From positions 2,893,107 through 2,957,106 of the forward strand of contig NZ_QENQ01000001.1 of assembly GCF_003096275.1 (NCBI RefSeq): DNA of 64,000 nt. Reading direction: 5' to 3'. Numbering within the stretch: the first letter of the stretch is position 1; each line of letters starts with the position of its first letter. The notes beneath the pieces were generated by a model. That model was not told where the DNA came from. It saw only the letters and a list, made by a program, of their open reading frames with translations, and made no database searches. The translations under genes were made by a program, and so were the position numbers. The stretch is from Sphingomonas pokkalii. GTDB lineage: Bacteria; Pseudomonadota; Alphaproteobacteria; Sphingomonadales; Sphingomonadaceae. Shown here piece by piece: positions 21,119-30,309 of the stretch.

Positions 21119-22885
21119 ATGGACATGTCCCAACTTGGCTGTCCCGAGCCGAAAGGGCAGGTACGTTGCTCCAGGGGTTTTTCAGCGGAGCACCCTATGC
21201 GGCGGGCGGATCAGGGAGACGCGAACGTAGCGCGCGGCACCTGCCTGCGCGCGATGCTGGAAGCGCTGCCATCGCCGGTGTTGCTGATCGATCGTGCGGA
21301 TCGCATCGTGGAAGTCAACGAGGCCTTCTGTAGGCTGGCCGGGCAGGACCGCGACTATTGGCTTTCCACGCCGATCGGCGCCTATCTTTCCCCCGATCAA
21401 TTGGTCCGTTTTACGCGCGAGCACGCACAGGTGTTCGCGACGGGTGAGGATCTCGAGACGGAAGAAGTGATCGACGGACATGATGGGACAGTCCGTCAGG
21501 TTGTCACCCGTCGTCGCCGGATCGTATTCGACGGTGAACCGCTGGTTCTCACGATACTGACCGACATCACTGCATTGCGCGAGGCGGAATCGCGGGTTCG
21601 GCATCTCGCCTATCACGATTCGCTGACCGGTCTGTGGAACCGGGCTGCGTTGAATGAGCAGCTTGCCGCGGCGCTTGCCGAGGGTGGCCCTGCGCAACCC
21701 GGATTGTTCGTGATCGATCTGTATCAGTTCAAGGATATCAACGACGCGTTTGGCGATGCCGTCGGTGATGCCTTGCTACAAGCTTTTGCCTACCGGCTCG
21801 CGGGCGCGGCCCGCGGGTCGGACCGTGTGGCGCGCACCGGCGGCGACAGTTTTGCTGTTCTTGTCGAACATTGTCCCGATGCAGAGAGCGCGGAAGCGGA
21901 ATGCCGCCGGTTGCTTGCCCTGGCCCATATCCCGCTGACCGGACCGGCGGGGGACGTTACGTTAGGCATTTCGATCGGTGCTGCCTGGGCGCAGCCCGGC
22001 ATTGGCGCCGACGAGTTGCATCGGCAAGCCGAATTCGCACTCTATGAAGCGAAGCGACAACCGGTGAACGAGTGCCGCCTGTTTGACGCGGCACTTGCTG
22101 CCAAGGTCCAGGCCCGCCGCTTGCTGGAGGCCGATCTTCGCCAAGCGCTTGCCGCAGAAGATCAGTTGGACCTGCATTATCAGCCGGTGCTCGATTCGGA
22201 TGGCTACAGGGTTGTCGGCGTCGAAGCGCTGGTTCGCTGGCATCATCCGAAGCAAGGCATGATCCCGCCGGCGGATTTCATTCCGATTGCCGAGGCATGC
22301 GGCCTGATCGTGCCGCTGGGAGAATGGGTTCTCGATCGTGCGGCGGCGATGATGATGCGGTTCCCGCATATTTCGTTGGCGGTGAACCTTTCCCCCATCC
22401 AACTCCGTAGCCCGGAAATAGCGGGGCGCATTCTGGCGATTCTGGCGCGACACGGCATGGATCCCCGGCAACTTCAGCTCGAAGTCACGGAAAGCGCGGT
22501 GCTGGCGATGGATTCGAGCGTGGAAGCCGCGCTTGCCCGATTGCGGAGCGACGGTGTTCAGCTGGTGCTAGACGATTTCGGTACCGGCTATTCCAGCCTG
22601 TCCCACCTCCACAAGCTGGCGATCGATCGGGTGAAGATCGATCAGAGCTTCGTGCACGATCTTGGCAGATCACAGGATGCGCGGGCGATCATTCAAGCGG
22701 TGTTGGGTATCGGCCAGTCGCTCGGGATCGGCGTTACTGCTGAGGGCGTGGAGGACGAAACGCAGAAGCTGTTTCTAAGCACCTTCGGGTGCAACGAATT
22801 CCAAGGCTATCTGTTCTCGCGCCCGCTGCCGGCCGACGACGCTGCTGCCTTCCTCAAATCCCATGCCGTGCGCGAAGCGGCATAA
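21119..22885 (+). CDS. PAS-GGDEF-EAL cyclic-di-GMP protein, probable phosphodiesterase
   Basis: About 588 residues, soluble. A PAS domain (LEALPSPVLLIDRADRIVEVNEAFCRLAGQDRDYW) is followed by a GGDEF domain with LTGLWNRAALNEQL but an altered active site, TGGDSFAVLVE (GGDSF instead of GGDEF), then a complete EAL domain: VEALVRWHHP, LEVTESAV, DDFGTGYSSLSHLHKLAIDRVKIDQSF and TAEGVED. The GGDEF part is probably not a cyclase and may bind GTP to regulate the EAL phosphodiesterase. The start is uncertain: ATG 21119 is given, ATG 21197 and upstream TTG 21098 are possible. Confidence 0.9.
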   Translation: MDMSQLGCPEPKGQVRCSRGFSAEHPMRRADQGDANVARGTCLRAMLEALPSPVLLIDRADRIVEVNEAFCRLAGQDRDYWLSTPIGAYLSPDQLVRFTREHAQVFATGEDLETEEVIDGHDGTVRQVVTRRRRIVFDGEPLVLTILTDITALREAESRVRHLAYHDSLTGLWNRAALNEQLAAALAEGGPAQPGLFVIDLYQFKDINDAFGDAVGDALLQAFAYRLAGAARGSDRVARTGGDSFAVLVEHCPDAESAEAECRRLLALAHIPLTGPAGDVTLGISIGAAWAQPGIGADELHRQAEFALYEAKRQPVNECRLFDAALAAKVQARRLLEADLRQALAAEDQLDLHYQPVLDSDGYRVVGVEALVRWHHPKQGMIPPADFIPIAEACGLIVPLGEWVLDRAAAMMMRFPHISLAVNLSPIQLRSPEIAGRILAILARHGMDPRQLQLEVTESAVLAMDSSVEAALARLRSDGVQLVLDDFGTGYSSLSHLHKLAIDRVKIDQSFVHDLGRSQDARAIIQAVLGIGQSLGIGVTAEGVEDETQKLFLSTFGCNEFQGYLFSRPLPADDAAAFLKSHAVREAA

Positions 22886-22891
22886 GCCAGC

Positions 22892-25495
22892 CTATCCGTC
22901 CTTCGCCAATCCCTTCAGTCGATAGAGAATGTCGAGTGCTTCGCGCGGGCTGAGCGCGTCGACGTCCAGCATATCGAGTTCCTGGCGCACGATGTCGACT
23001 GCCGCTTCCTCGGCATGAATGGCCGCGGCCGCGAACAATGGCAGGTCATCCAGGCCCGCCGCCAGGCCGCCCGTCTTTGCGCGACCGGCTTCGAGCTTGT
23101 CGAGCACCGCCTTGGCACGTTTCACCGTCGCAGGGGACATGCCTGCCAGCCGGGCGACGGCAATGCCATAGCTGCGATCGGCGGGACCCTCTGCCACTTC
23201 GTGCAGCAGGACGAGATCGCCTTTCCATTCGCGGGCGCGGACATGGTGGAGGCTCAGCGCATCGCACCGTTCCGCCAGTCGTGTCAGTTCGTGATAATGG
23301 GTCGCGAACAGGCAGCGGCAGCGATTTTCCTCATGAATCGCTTCCACGACCGCCCAGGCGATGGCGAGGCCGTCATAGGTCGACGTGCCGCGACCGACCT
23401 CGTCGAGAATGACGAAGCTGCGCGGCGTCGCCTGGGCGAGGATCGCGGCGGTTTCGACCATCTCGACCATGAAGGTGGAGCGGCCGCGCGCAAGATTGTC
23501 GGATGCGCCGACACGGCTGAACAGGCGATCGACCAGCCCCAACGTCGCATTTCCTGCCGGAACGTAGCTGCCGGCCTGGGCCAGTACCGCGATCAGCGCG
23601 TTCTGGCGCAGGAAGGTGGATTTGCCGCCCATGTTCGGGCCGGTGACGAGCCAGAGCCGCGAGCTTTCGGACAGGCGGCAATCATTGGCGACGAACCGCC
23701 CACCCGCACGGGCCACCGCCGCTTCCACGACAGGGTGGCGCCCGCCTTCGACCTCAAAGCAACTGTGATCGACCAGCATGGGCCGCGCCCAGCCGCCTTC
23801 CGCAGCACGTTCCGCCAAACCGGCGGCAACGTCGATCCGCGCCAGGGCATCCGCGGTGGCGGCAATGGCTTCGCGATGGGTTAGCGCCTGCCCTGACAGA
23901 TCTTCGAGATGCGCGGCTTCGGCGGCGAGTGCATGGGCACCCGCCTGGGTGACCTTGACCGCGACCTCATGCAGTTCGGGGGCGTTGAAGCGGACGACTC
24001 CCGCAAGCGTCTGGCGGTGTGTGAAGCCGCTGTCCGGCTGCATCAGTGCATCGGCCGCCCGCGCCGGCACCTCGATGTGATAGCCCAGCACGCCGTTATG
24101 CCGGATCTTGAGCGCGCTGATTCCGGTTTTCGCGCGGAACGCGCCTTCCAGTGCCGCGATTGCGCGACGTCCGCCCGCGCCGGCATCGCGAAGATCGTCC
24201 AGCGCGGCGTCGTAGCCTTCCGCCACATAGCCGCCGTGGCTTGCGTCGACTGGCGGTTCCGGCACCAGTGCCCGAGTGAGCAGGTCGATCAGCGCGCCAT
24301 GGCCACGCAACTGCGGGGCGAGGTCGCGCAGCAGGGCGGGCGCCTCCGCAATGCGGCCGAGCCTTTCGCCCAGCCGCCATGCGCCGTCCAGCCCATCGCG
24401 GAGCTGACCCAGGTCGCGCGGGGATCCGCGGCCGGCGGCAAGGCGGCCCAGTGCGCGTCCGATGTCGGGCAAGGCCCGCAGCGTGGCGCGCACGCCGTCA
24501 CGCAGGCCGGAGTCGTCATGAAAATGCTGGACGAGATCGAGCCGCGCCTCGATCGCGCCGCGATCCATCAGCGGTGCGGCGATATCGGCGCCCAGCAGCC
24601 GTGCGCCCGCCCCCGTGACCGTCCGGTCCACGGCGTCCAGCAGGCTGCCCTTGCGCGTGCCGGCGCTGCTGATGGTGAGTTCCAGGCTGTCGCGCGTTGC
24701 CGCATCGATCGCCATGGCTGCTTCGGCGCGACTGACGCGCGGCGGCCGGAGAAATGGTAGCGCGCCTTTGGCGGTATGTTCGAGATACGCAACCAGCCCC
24801 CCCGCCGCCGCAAGACCGGCGCGCGAGAATTGGCCAAAGCCATCTAGGGTAACGACGCCGAACAGCCGCTTCAGCCGCGCTTCGCCACCGCTACTGTCGA
24901 AATCGATTCTGGGCCGGAGCGTAGTGGCGAACTCGGCGAAATCCGTTGCTTCGCAGGCAATCGTCTCGGCGGGATTGAGCCGCGCGAGTTCGGCACCCAG
25001 GCGTGCAGGATCCGTTTCGATCACCTCGAACCGGCCGGTCGATATATCGGCACAGGCTATGGCCACGCCCCCGGAGGCCTCGCCTATCGCCACGCACCAA
25101 TTGGCGGCACGGCTGTCGAGCAGGGCCTCTTCGGTCAGCGTACCGGCAGTGACGACGCGGACGATCGCGCGCGCAACCAGTGCCTTTGAGCCGGCGCGCT
25201 TTTTCGCTTCTTCCGGCGTCTCGATCTGGTTGGCGATCGCGACGCGGTGGCCCGCCTTGATCAGGCGTGCGAGATAGGCTTCCATCGCATGTACCGGCAC
25301 GCCGCACATCGGGATCTTCTCGCCATCATGTTCGCCGCGCGCGGTGAGTGCGATGTCGAGCACGCTGCTCGCGATCTTGGCATCTTCGAAGAACAGCTCG
25401 AAGAAGTCGCCCATACGGTAGAACAGCAGGCAATCCCCCGCCTCTTCCTTGAGCGCGAGATACTGGGCCATCATCGGGGTGGGAGCGGGAGACAT
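22892..25495 (-). CDS. mutS: DNA mismatch repair protein MutS
   Basis: Mismatch recognition ATPase, 867 residues from MSPAPTPMMAQYLALK. The mismatch-binding N-terminal domain has the Phe-X-Glu reader in RMGDFFELFFEDAK. Later come the connector, core and clamp domains and the ATPase with Walker A TGPNMGGKSTFLRQ, SRVGASDNLARGRSTFMVEM and the Walker B/signature FVILDEVGRGTSTYDGLAIAW, HYHELTRL, then the C-terminal SYGIAVARLAGMSPATVKRA. Start at 25495 is the family-typical one; an upstream in-frame ATG at 25528 adds 11 unrelated residues. Convergent with the EAL gene, only 6 bp apart. Confidence 0.98.
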   Translation of the reverse strand: MSPAPTPMMAQYLALKEEAGDCLLFYRMGDFFELFFEDAKIASSVLDIALTARGEHDGEKIPMCGVPVHAMEAYLARLIKAGHRVAIANQIETPEEAKKRAGSKALVARAIVRVVTAGTLTEEALLDSRAANWCVAIGEASGGVAIACADISTGRFEVIETDPARLGAELARLNPAETIACEATDFAEFATTLRPRIDFDSSGGEARLKRLFGVVTLDGFGQFSRAGLAAAGGLVAYLEHTAKGALPFLRPPRVSRAEAAMAIDAATRDSLELTISSAGTRKGSLLDAVDRTVTGAGARLLGADIAAPLMDRGAIEARLDLVQHFHDDSGLRDGVRATLRALPDIGRALGRLAAGRGSPRDLGQLRDGLDGAWRLGERLGRIAEAPALLRDLAPQLRGHGALIDLLTRALVPEPPVDASHGGYVAEGYDAALDDLRDAGAGGRRAIAALEGAFRAKTGISALKIRHNGVLGYHIEVPARAADALMQPDSGFTHRQTLAGVVRFNAPELHEVAVKVTQAGAHALAAEAAHLEDLSGQALTHREAIAATADALARIDVAAGLAERAAEGGWARPMLVDHSCFEVEGGRHPVVEAAVARAGGRFVANDCRLSESSRLWLVTGPNMGGKSTFLRQNALIAVLAQAGSYVPAGNATLGLVDRLFSRVGASDNLARGRSTFMVEMVETAAILAQATPRSFVILDEVGRGTSTYDGLAIAWAVVEAIHEENRCRCLFATHYHELTRLAERCDALSLHHVRAREWKGDLVLLHEVAEGPADRSYGIAVARLAGMSPATVKRAKAVLDKLEAGRAKTGGLAAGLDDLPLFAAAAIHAEEAAVDIVRQELDMLDVDALSPREALDILYRLKGLAKDG

Positions 25496-25581
25496 GCCCC
25501 CCGCTACCGGATCGGCGGGGGGGCACACAACCCGGCGGCGCGGGGTGACGGCTGGGGAAACTGGGGATAAGGGCGCGGACC

Positions 25582-27108
25582 ATGAGGATTGTTCCGGCGC
25601 ATGGGTGGGAGGTTTCGGTGTTGCGCAGGCGATGGATCGCCGCGCTGGCCCTGGTTTCCGTGCTGCCGTTCTTGTTCGTCCGCATCCCGCCGCTCACCGA
25701 CGTGCCCGGGCATATCGGACGATATGCCGTCGAACTGGCGCCGTCAGGCAGTCCGATGCTGCGCTATTTCGCGTTTCATTGGGTGCCGGCGCCGAATCTG
25801 GCGGCGGACCTGCTGGTTATACCGCTGGCGCCGCTGATGGGGTTGGTGCCGGCGGTTTGGCTGTTGTGCGCGATCGTTCCTGTGCTCATCGTCGGCGGGC
25901 TGCTGATGCTGGCCCGGCAACGCAACCGCCAGGGCGCCAGCACGCTGCCCTGGGCGTTGCTGTTTGTGTACAACCTCTGGCTCTTCTACGGCTTTCTCAA
26001 TTTCTTTCTGGTGGCGGCGGTCGCGCTCTGGGCGCTGGTCGGCTGGACGGCGATGGCGGATCGTCGCGGCTGGCGGGCAATGTTGTTCGTGCCGCTCACC
26101 CCGGCGATGTTCCTTGGCCATGCTGTCGGCGCGTCGCTGATGGTGGTGTGGATCGCAAGCGTCACCTTTGCCGAAAGCGGGAAAGCCTGTCCGTCATGGC
26201 GTGCGCTGCTTTCCCTTTGGCCGCTGGTTGGCGGATTGGTGCCATTGGCCCTGGCGCCGGGCGGCGGCGGCGTGACCCGCTGGGACGTGCTCGACAAGCT
26301 CGATGCGATCGCCACCGTGTTGCAGGATCAGAACCGGTTGCTGGATCTGGGATCGGTGGCGGCTGCGCTGATCGTGTTCGCGATCGGCCGTGTCTGGGGC
26401 GCCAGGCTGCGCGGGGCCAATCTGGCGGTGGTAGCGGCAACGCTGGTCCTGTTCCTTGCTGCGCCGGCTGTTCTCAGCGGCGCCACCCGGATCGACGGGC
26501 GGTTGCTGCCGTTCGTACCGATGCTCGCTTTCGTCCTGCAGGATTGGCGTGCTGTTGCGCCATCGCGCCGCCGCTGGGTGGCGATCGCCGGCTGGGCGTT
26601 GCTGCTGGTTCGGTTCGGCGTGACGACCGCGAGCTTCGCCGACTATGCCGAAAGCTATCGCCGCGAGCTTGCCGCGCTCGATCATGTCGTGCCTGGTTCG
26701 CGTATCCTCAATCTCAGCCAGATTCCCTGCCGGGGGGATATGTGGCGCCGCGCCCGGACAGAGCATCTTGCCAATCTCGCCACACCATTTCGTCAGGCCT
26801 GGGTAAATGCGCATTGGACGAACGACGCGCTGCAATTGCTGCAAGTGACCTATCGGCCGCCGGGCTATGCCCATGATCCCTCCCATCTGGTCGTCGCGTC
26901 CCGGTGCATCGATCCCGCCATTCCGTTCGACCAGCGCACGCGCCATAGCGCGGCGGAAAGCCTTTCGCGGCTGCCGCTGGATCAGGTCGACTATGTGTGG
27001 CTCGTCGGAACCGAGCGGCTCCGTGATCCACCCGAACCGCGCTTGGTGCCGATCTGGCGATCCGGGGGCAGCGTACTCTACGCGGTCGCCCTGAACCGAA
27101 AGACGTAG
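25582..27108 (+). CDS. Polytopic membrane protein, glycosyltransferase-like layout
   Basis: 508 residues with roughly ten hydrophobic segments over residues 15-370 and a soluble C-terminal part of about 130 residues. The early loop IPPLTDVPGHIGRYAVEL and FAFHWVPAPNLAADLLVIPLAPLMG resembles the periplasmic loops of integral-membrane (GT-C-like) glycosyltransferases, but no catalytic motif is certain. Start ATG 25582 lies 86 bp from the divergent mutS start, so a shared promoter region is likely. Function unknown. Confidence 0.7.
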   Translation: MRIVPAHGWEVSVLRRRWIAALALVSVLPFLFVRIPPLTDVPGHIGRYAVELAPSGSPMLRYFAFHWVPAPNLAADLLVIPLAPLMGLVPAVWLLCAIVPVLIVGGLLMLARQRNRQGASTLPWALLFVYNLWLFYGFLNFFLVAAVALWALVGWTAMADRRGWRAMLFVPLTPAMFLGHAVGASLMVVWIASVTFAESGKACPSWRALLSLWPLVGGLVPLALAPGGGGVTRWDVLDKLDAIATVLQDQNRLLDLGSVAAALIVFAIGRVWGARLRGANLAVVAATLVLFLAAPAVLSGATRIDGRLLPFVPMLAFVLQDWRAVAPSRRRWVAIAGWALLLVRFGVTTASFADYAESYRRELAALDHVVPGSRILNLSQIPCRGDMWRRARTEHLANLATPFRQAWVNAHWTNDALQLLQVTYRPPGYAHDPSHLVVASRCIDPAIPFDQRTRHSAAESLSRLPLDQVDYVWLVGTERLRDPPEPRLVPIWRSGGSVLYAVALNRKT

Positions 27109-27199
27109 GGGAAAGCCCGCAATTCGGCTTCTGTCGTTTGCAATCGCCTTCCCGGACTGCTTTAGGGAGCGCAAACATTCATCATTAGGAGCCGAGCGG

Positions 27200-29455
27200 A
27201 TGGCCGAAGAGAGCAACGTCCAGTTTTCCGATCGGGAGGCGCTGCGCTACCACGCCGAAGGCCGCCCGGGTAAGATCGAGATCATCGCTTCGAAGCCGAT
27301 GGCCACCCAGCGCGACCTGGCGCTTGCCTATTCGCCGGGCGTCGCGGTGCCGGTGCTGGCGATCGCCGAGAACCCCGCTACGGCCTATGATTACACCGCC
27401 AAGGGCAATCTGGTTGCGGTGATCTCCAACGGCACGGCGATCCTCGGGCTTGGAAATCTCGGCGCGCTGGCCTCCAAGCCGGTGATGGAAGGCAAGGCGG
27501 TGCTGTTCAAGCGCTTTGCAGACGTCGATTCGATCGATCTCGAGTTGAAGACCGAGGATGTCGATCGCTTCATCGACGCGGTCGAACTGATGGAGCCGAG
27601 CTTCGGTGGCATCAACCTCGAGGACATCAAGGCGCCCGAATGTTTCGTGATCGAGCAGACGCTGCGCGAGCGCATGAACATCCCGGTGTTCCATGACGAC
27701 CAGCACGGCACCGCCATCATTGCCGCCGCCGGCCTGATCAACGCGCTGTACCTCACGGGCCGCGACATCAAAACGACCAAGATCGTCGTCAACGGGGCCG
27801 GCGCTGCCGCGATCGCCTGCACCGAGCTGATCAAGGCGATGGGGCTGCCGCAGGACAATCTGCTGATGTGCGACCGCACGGGGGTGATCTACCAAGGTCG
27901 TGAAGGCGTGAATCAGTGGCAGTCAGCCCATGCCGCCAAGACGGACCGGCGCACGCTGGCCGAGGCGCTGGAGGGCGCGGACGTGTTCCTGGGCCTCTCC
28001 GCCGCCAACGCGTTGCCGGCCGAACTGCTCGCGAAGATGGCGCCCAAGCCGATCATCTTCGCGATGGCCAACCCCGATCCCGAGATTACGCCGCCCGAGG
28101 CCAAGCGCGTCCGCCCGGACGTGATCATCGCCACCGGCCGTTCGGACTATCCGAACCAGGTGAACAACGTGCTCTGCTTCCCGTTCATCTTCCGCGGCGC
28201 CCTCGACGTGCGCGCCACGACGATCAACGACGCGATGAAGGTCGCCGCCGCCCGCGCCCTTGCCGAACTCGCCCGGCAGCAGGTGCCGGAAGAAGTCGCG
28301 ACGGCCTATGGCACGTCGCACAGCTTCGGCCCGGACTATATTATCCCGACCCCGTTCGACCCGCGGCTGATCGAGATCATCCCGGCGGCCGTCGCGCAGG
28401 CGGCAATGGATTCGGGTGTGGCTACCCGGCCGATCATCGACATGACGGCCTATCGCCAACAGCTTCGCGCGCGCATGAACCCGACCACGTCGGTGCTCAG
28501 CATGGCCTATGAAGGCGCCCGCACCAAGCCGAAGCGCGTCATCTTCGCCGAGGGCGAGGAAGAAGTGGTGCTGCGCGCAGCCATCGCCTTCCAGGAAGGC
28601 GGCTATGGCACGCCGGTGCTGGTCGGCCGGGAATCGGTACATGATCGCCTCCGCGCGCTCGGTGCCAATCCGGACCATTTCGAACTGCACAACAGCGTCA
28701 ACTCGCCGCTCGTCGAGGAGATGGTGGAGACGCTGTACAAGCGCCTCCAGCGCCGCGGCTATCTGCGCCGTGACTGCGAGCGCATGGTCAATCGCGATCG
28801 CAACATCTTCGGTTCGCTGCTGCTGCGTATGGGCCATGCCGATGCGATGATCACCGGCGTCACCCGCACCTATGCCGAGACGATGCGCCAGGTGCGGCGC
28901 GTGATCGATCCGGTCGACGGCCGCACCCCGTTCGGCATCCATGTACTGGTCGGCCAGTCGCACACCGTGTTCATCGCCGACACGACGGTAAGCGAGCGGC
29001 CGAATGCCGAGGAACTTGCCGACATCGCCGAGCGCACCGTGCAGGTCGCTCGCCGCATGGGCCATGAGCCGCGCGTCGCACTGCTGAGCTACTCGACCTT
29101 CGGCAACCCCGAGGGCAAATGGATCGACAATATCCGCGATGCCGTGAAGGTGCTCGACGCGCGCGGCGTGGCCTTCGAATATGAAGGCGACATGGCCCCG
29201 GACGTGGCGCTGAACCCGAAGCTGCTTGCCAATTATCCGTTTGCGCGGCTCTCCGGTCCGGCCAACATCCTGATCATGCCCGGTCTGCAATCGGCCAACA
29301 TCTCGGCCAAGCTGCTGCGCGAACTGGGTGGCGATTCCACCATCGGCCCGATGCTGATCGGCATGGAGAAGTCGGTGCAGATCGCGCCGATGACGTCCAC
29401 CGCCAGCGAGCTGGTAACGCTGGCGGTGCTGGCGGCGGGCGATATCGCCCGGTGA
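27200..29455 (+). CDS. maeB: NADP-dependent malic enzyme with phosphotransacetylase-like domain
   Basis: 751-residue multidomain malic enzyme converting malate to pyruvate with NADP reduction. Malic domain residues about 20-430: LALAYSPGVAVPVLAI, NLVAVISNGTAILGLGN, FHDDQHGTAI and VVNGAGAAAIACTEL (Rossmann). Residues about 440-751 are a PTA-like domain (PKRVIFAEGEEEVVLRAAIAFQEGG and ANILIMPGLQSANISAKLLRELGG), which in this family is regulatory, sensing acetyl-CoA, and not a working transacetylase. Ribosome site AGGAG upstream of ATG 27200. Works with isocitrate lyase further on to balance C4 flow. Confidence 0.97.
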   Translation: MAEESNVQFSDREALRYHAEGRPGKIEIIASKPMATQRDLALAYSPGVAVPVLAIAENPATAYDYTAKGNLVAVISNGTAILGLGNLGALASKPVMEGKAVLFKRFADVDSIDLELKTEDVDRFIDAVELMEPSFGGINLEDIKAPECFVIEQTLRERMNIPVFHDDQHGTAIIAAAGLINALYLTGRDIKTTKIVVNGAGAAAIACTELIKAMGLPQDNLLMCDRTGVIYQGREGVNQWQSAHAAKTDRRTLAEALEGADVFLGLSAANALPAELLAKMAPKPIIFAMANPDPEITPPEAKRVRPDVIIATGRSDYPNQVNNVLCFPFIFRGALDVRATTINDAMKVAAARALAELARQQVPEEVATAYGTSHSFGPDYIIPTPFDPRLIEIIPAAVAQAAMDSGVATRPIIDMTAYRQQLRARMNPTTSVLSMAYEGARTKPKRVIFAEGEEEVVLRAAIAFQEGGYGTPVLVGRESVHDRLRALGANPDHFELHNSVNSPLVEEMVETLYKRLQRRGYLRRDCERMVNRDRNIFGSLLLRMGHADAMITGVTRTYAETMRQVRRVIDPVDGRTPFGIHVLVGQSHTVFIADTTVSERPNAEELADIAERTVQVARRMGHEPRVALLSYSTFGNPEGKWIDNIRDAVKVLDARGVAFEYEGDMAPDVALNPKLLANYPFARLSGPANILIMPGLQSANISAKLLRELGGDSTIGPMLIGMEKSVQIAPMTSTASELVTLAVLAAGDIAR

Positions 29456-29476
29456 GGTCAAGCGAGCATCGACGGG

Positions 29477-30265
29477 TCAGCCGTCGATGCTCGCGCCCAG
29501 CGATGCGTTGACGAGCCCCCCGTCGACTGTGACGGTTTCTCCCACCAGATAATCCCCGGCGCGGCTGGCGAGGAAGATCGCCGCGCCCGCCATGTCCTCG
29601 GCGCCGCCGATGCGTCTGGCGGGGATTGCCTGCGCCACCGTGCCGCCATGGTCGCGCGCGGCCTTGTTCATGTCGCTGGGAAAGGCGCCGGGCGCGATCG
29701 AGGTGACATGAATCCGGTCGCCCACCAGCCGTGCCGCCATCCGCCGGGTGAGGTGGATCAGTGCCGCCTTGGAAGCCTGATAGCTGTAGGTCTCCCACGT
29801 ATTGAGCCGCTGGCCGTCGATCGAGGTGATGTTGATCACCTTGGCCGGCTGCTCGGCCGAGGCGGCGGCCTTCAGCAGGCCGTGCAGCGCCTGGGTCAGG
29901 AAGAAGGGCGACTTGACGTTCAGGTCCATCACCTTGTCCCAGCCCTTTTCGGGGAAGCGCTCGAACGGCTCACCCCAGGCAGCGCCGGCATTGTTGACGA
30001 GGATATCGAGGCGGGGCTCGCGTGCGGCCAGATCGGCGGCGAGCGCATGACAGCCTTCGACGGTAGAGACGTCATGCGGCAGCGGCATGGCGTTCGGCCC
30101 CAGCGCGGCGGCGGTGGCCTCGCAGGCGTCGGCCCGCCGCGACGACACATAGACCTTCGCGCCCGAGGCGACGAACCCCTCGGCAATCATCCGTCCGATC
30201 CCGCGCGAGCCCCCGGTAACCAGCGCCACGCGGCCATCCAGGCGAAACAGCGAAGATACGTCCAT
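29477..30265 (-). CDS. Short-chain dehydrogenase/reductase
   Basis: 262-residue classical SDR. Cofactor-binding LVTGGSRGIGRMIAEGF (residues about 16-31), NNAG, active-site Ser in NITSIDGQ, Tyr-x3-Lys in YSYQASKAAL, and the C-terminal GETVTVDGGLVNASLG. Resembles 3-oxoacyl-ACP reductase-like and RhlG-type enzymes; substrate unknown. Start at 30265 (MDVSSLFRLDGRVALVTGG) is family-typical. It lies 44 bp downstream of the acyl-CoA dehydrogenase gene in the same direction, so both probably act in one acyl/alcohol oxidation operon. Confidence 0.92.
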   Translation of the reverse strand: MDVSSLFRLDGRVALVTGGSRGIGRMIAEGFVASGAKVYVSSRRADACEATAAALGPNAMPLPHDVSTVEGCHALAADLAAREPRLDILVNNAGAAWGEPFERFPEKGWDKVMDLNVKSPFFLTQALHGLLKAAASAEQPAKVINITSIDGQRLNTWETYSYQASKAALIHLTRRMAARLVGDRIHVTSIAPGAFPSDMNKAARDHGGTVAQAIPARRIGGAEDMAGAAIFLASRAGDYLVGETVTVDGGLVNASLGASIDG

Positions 30266-30309
30266 GCCAAACTCCCTCTCCCGGCCCTCCACAGTGGAAG
30301 CGGCCCTTG

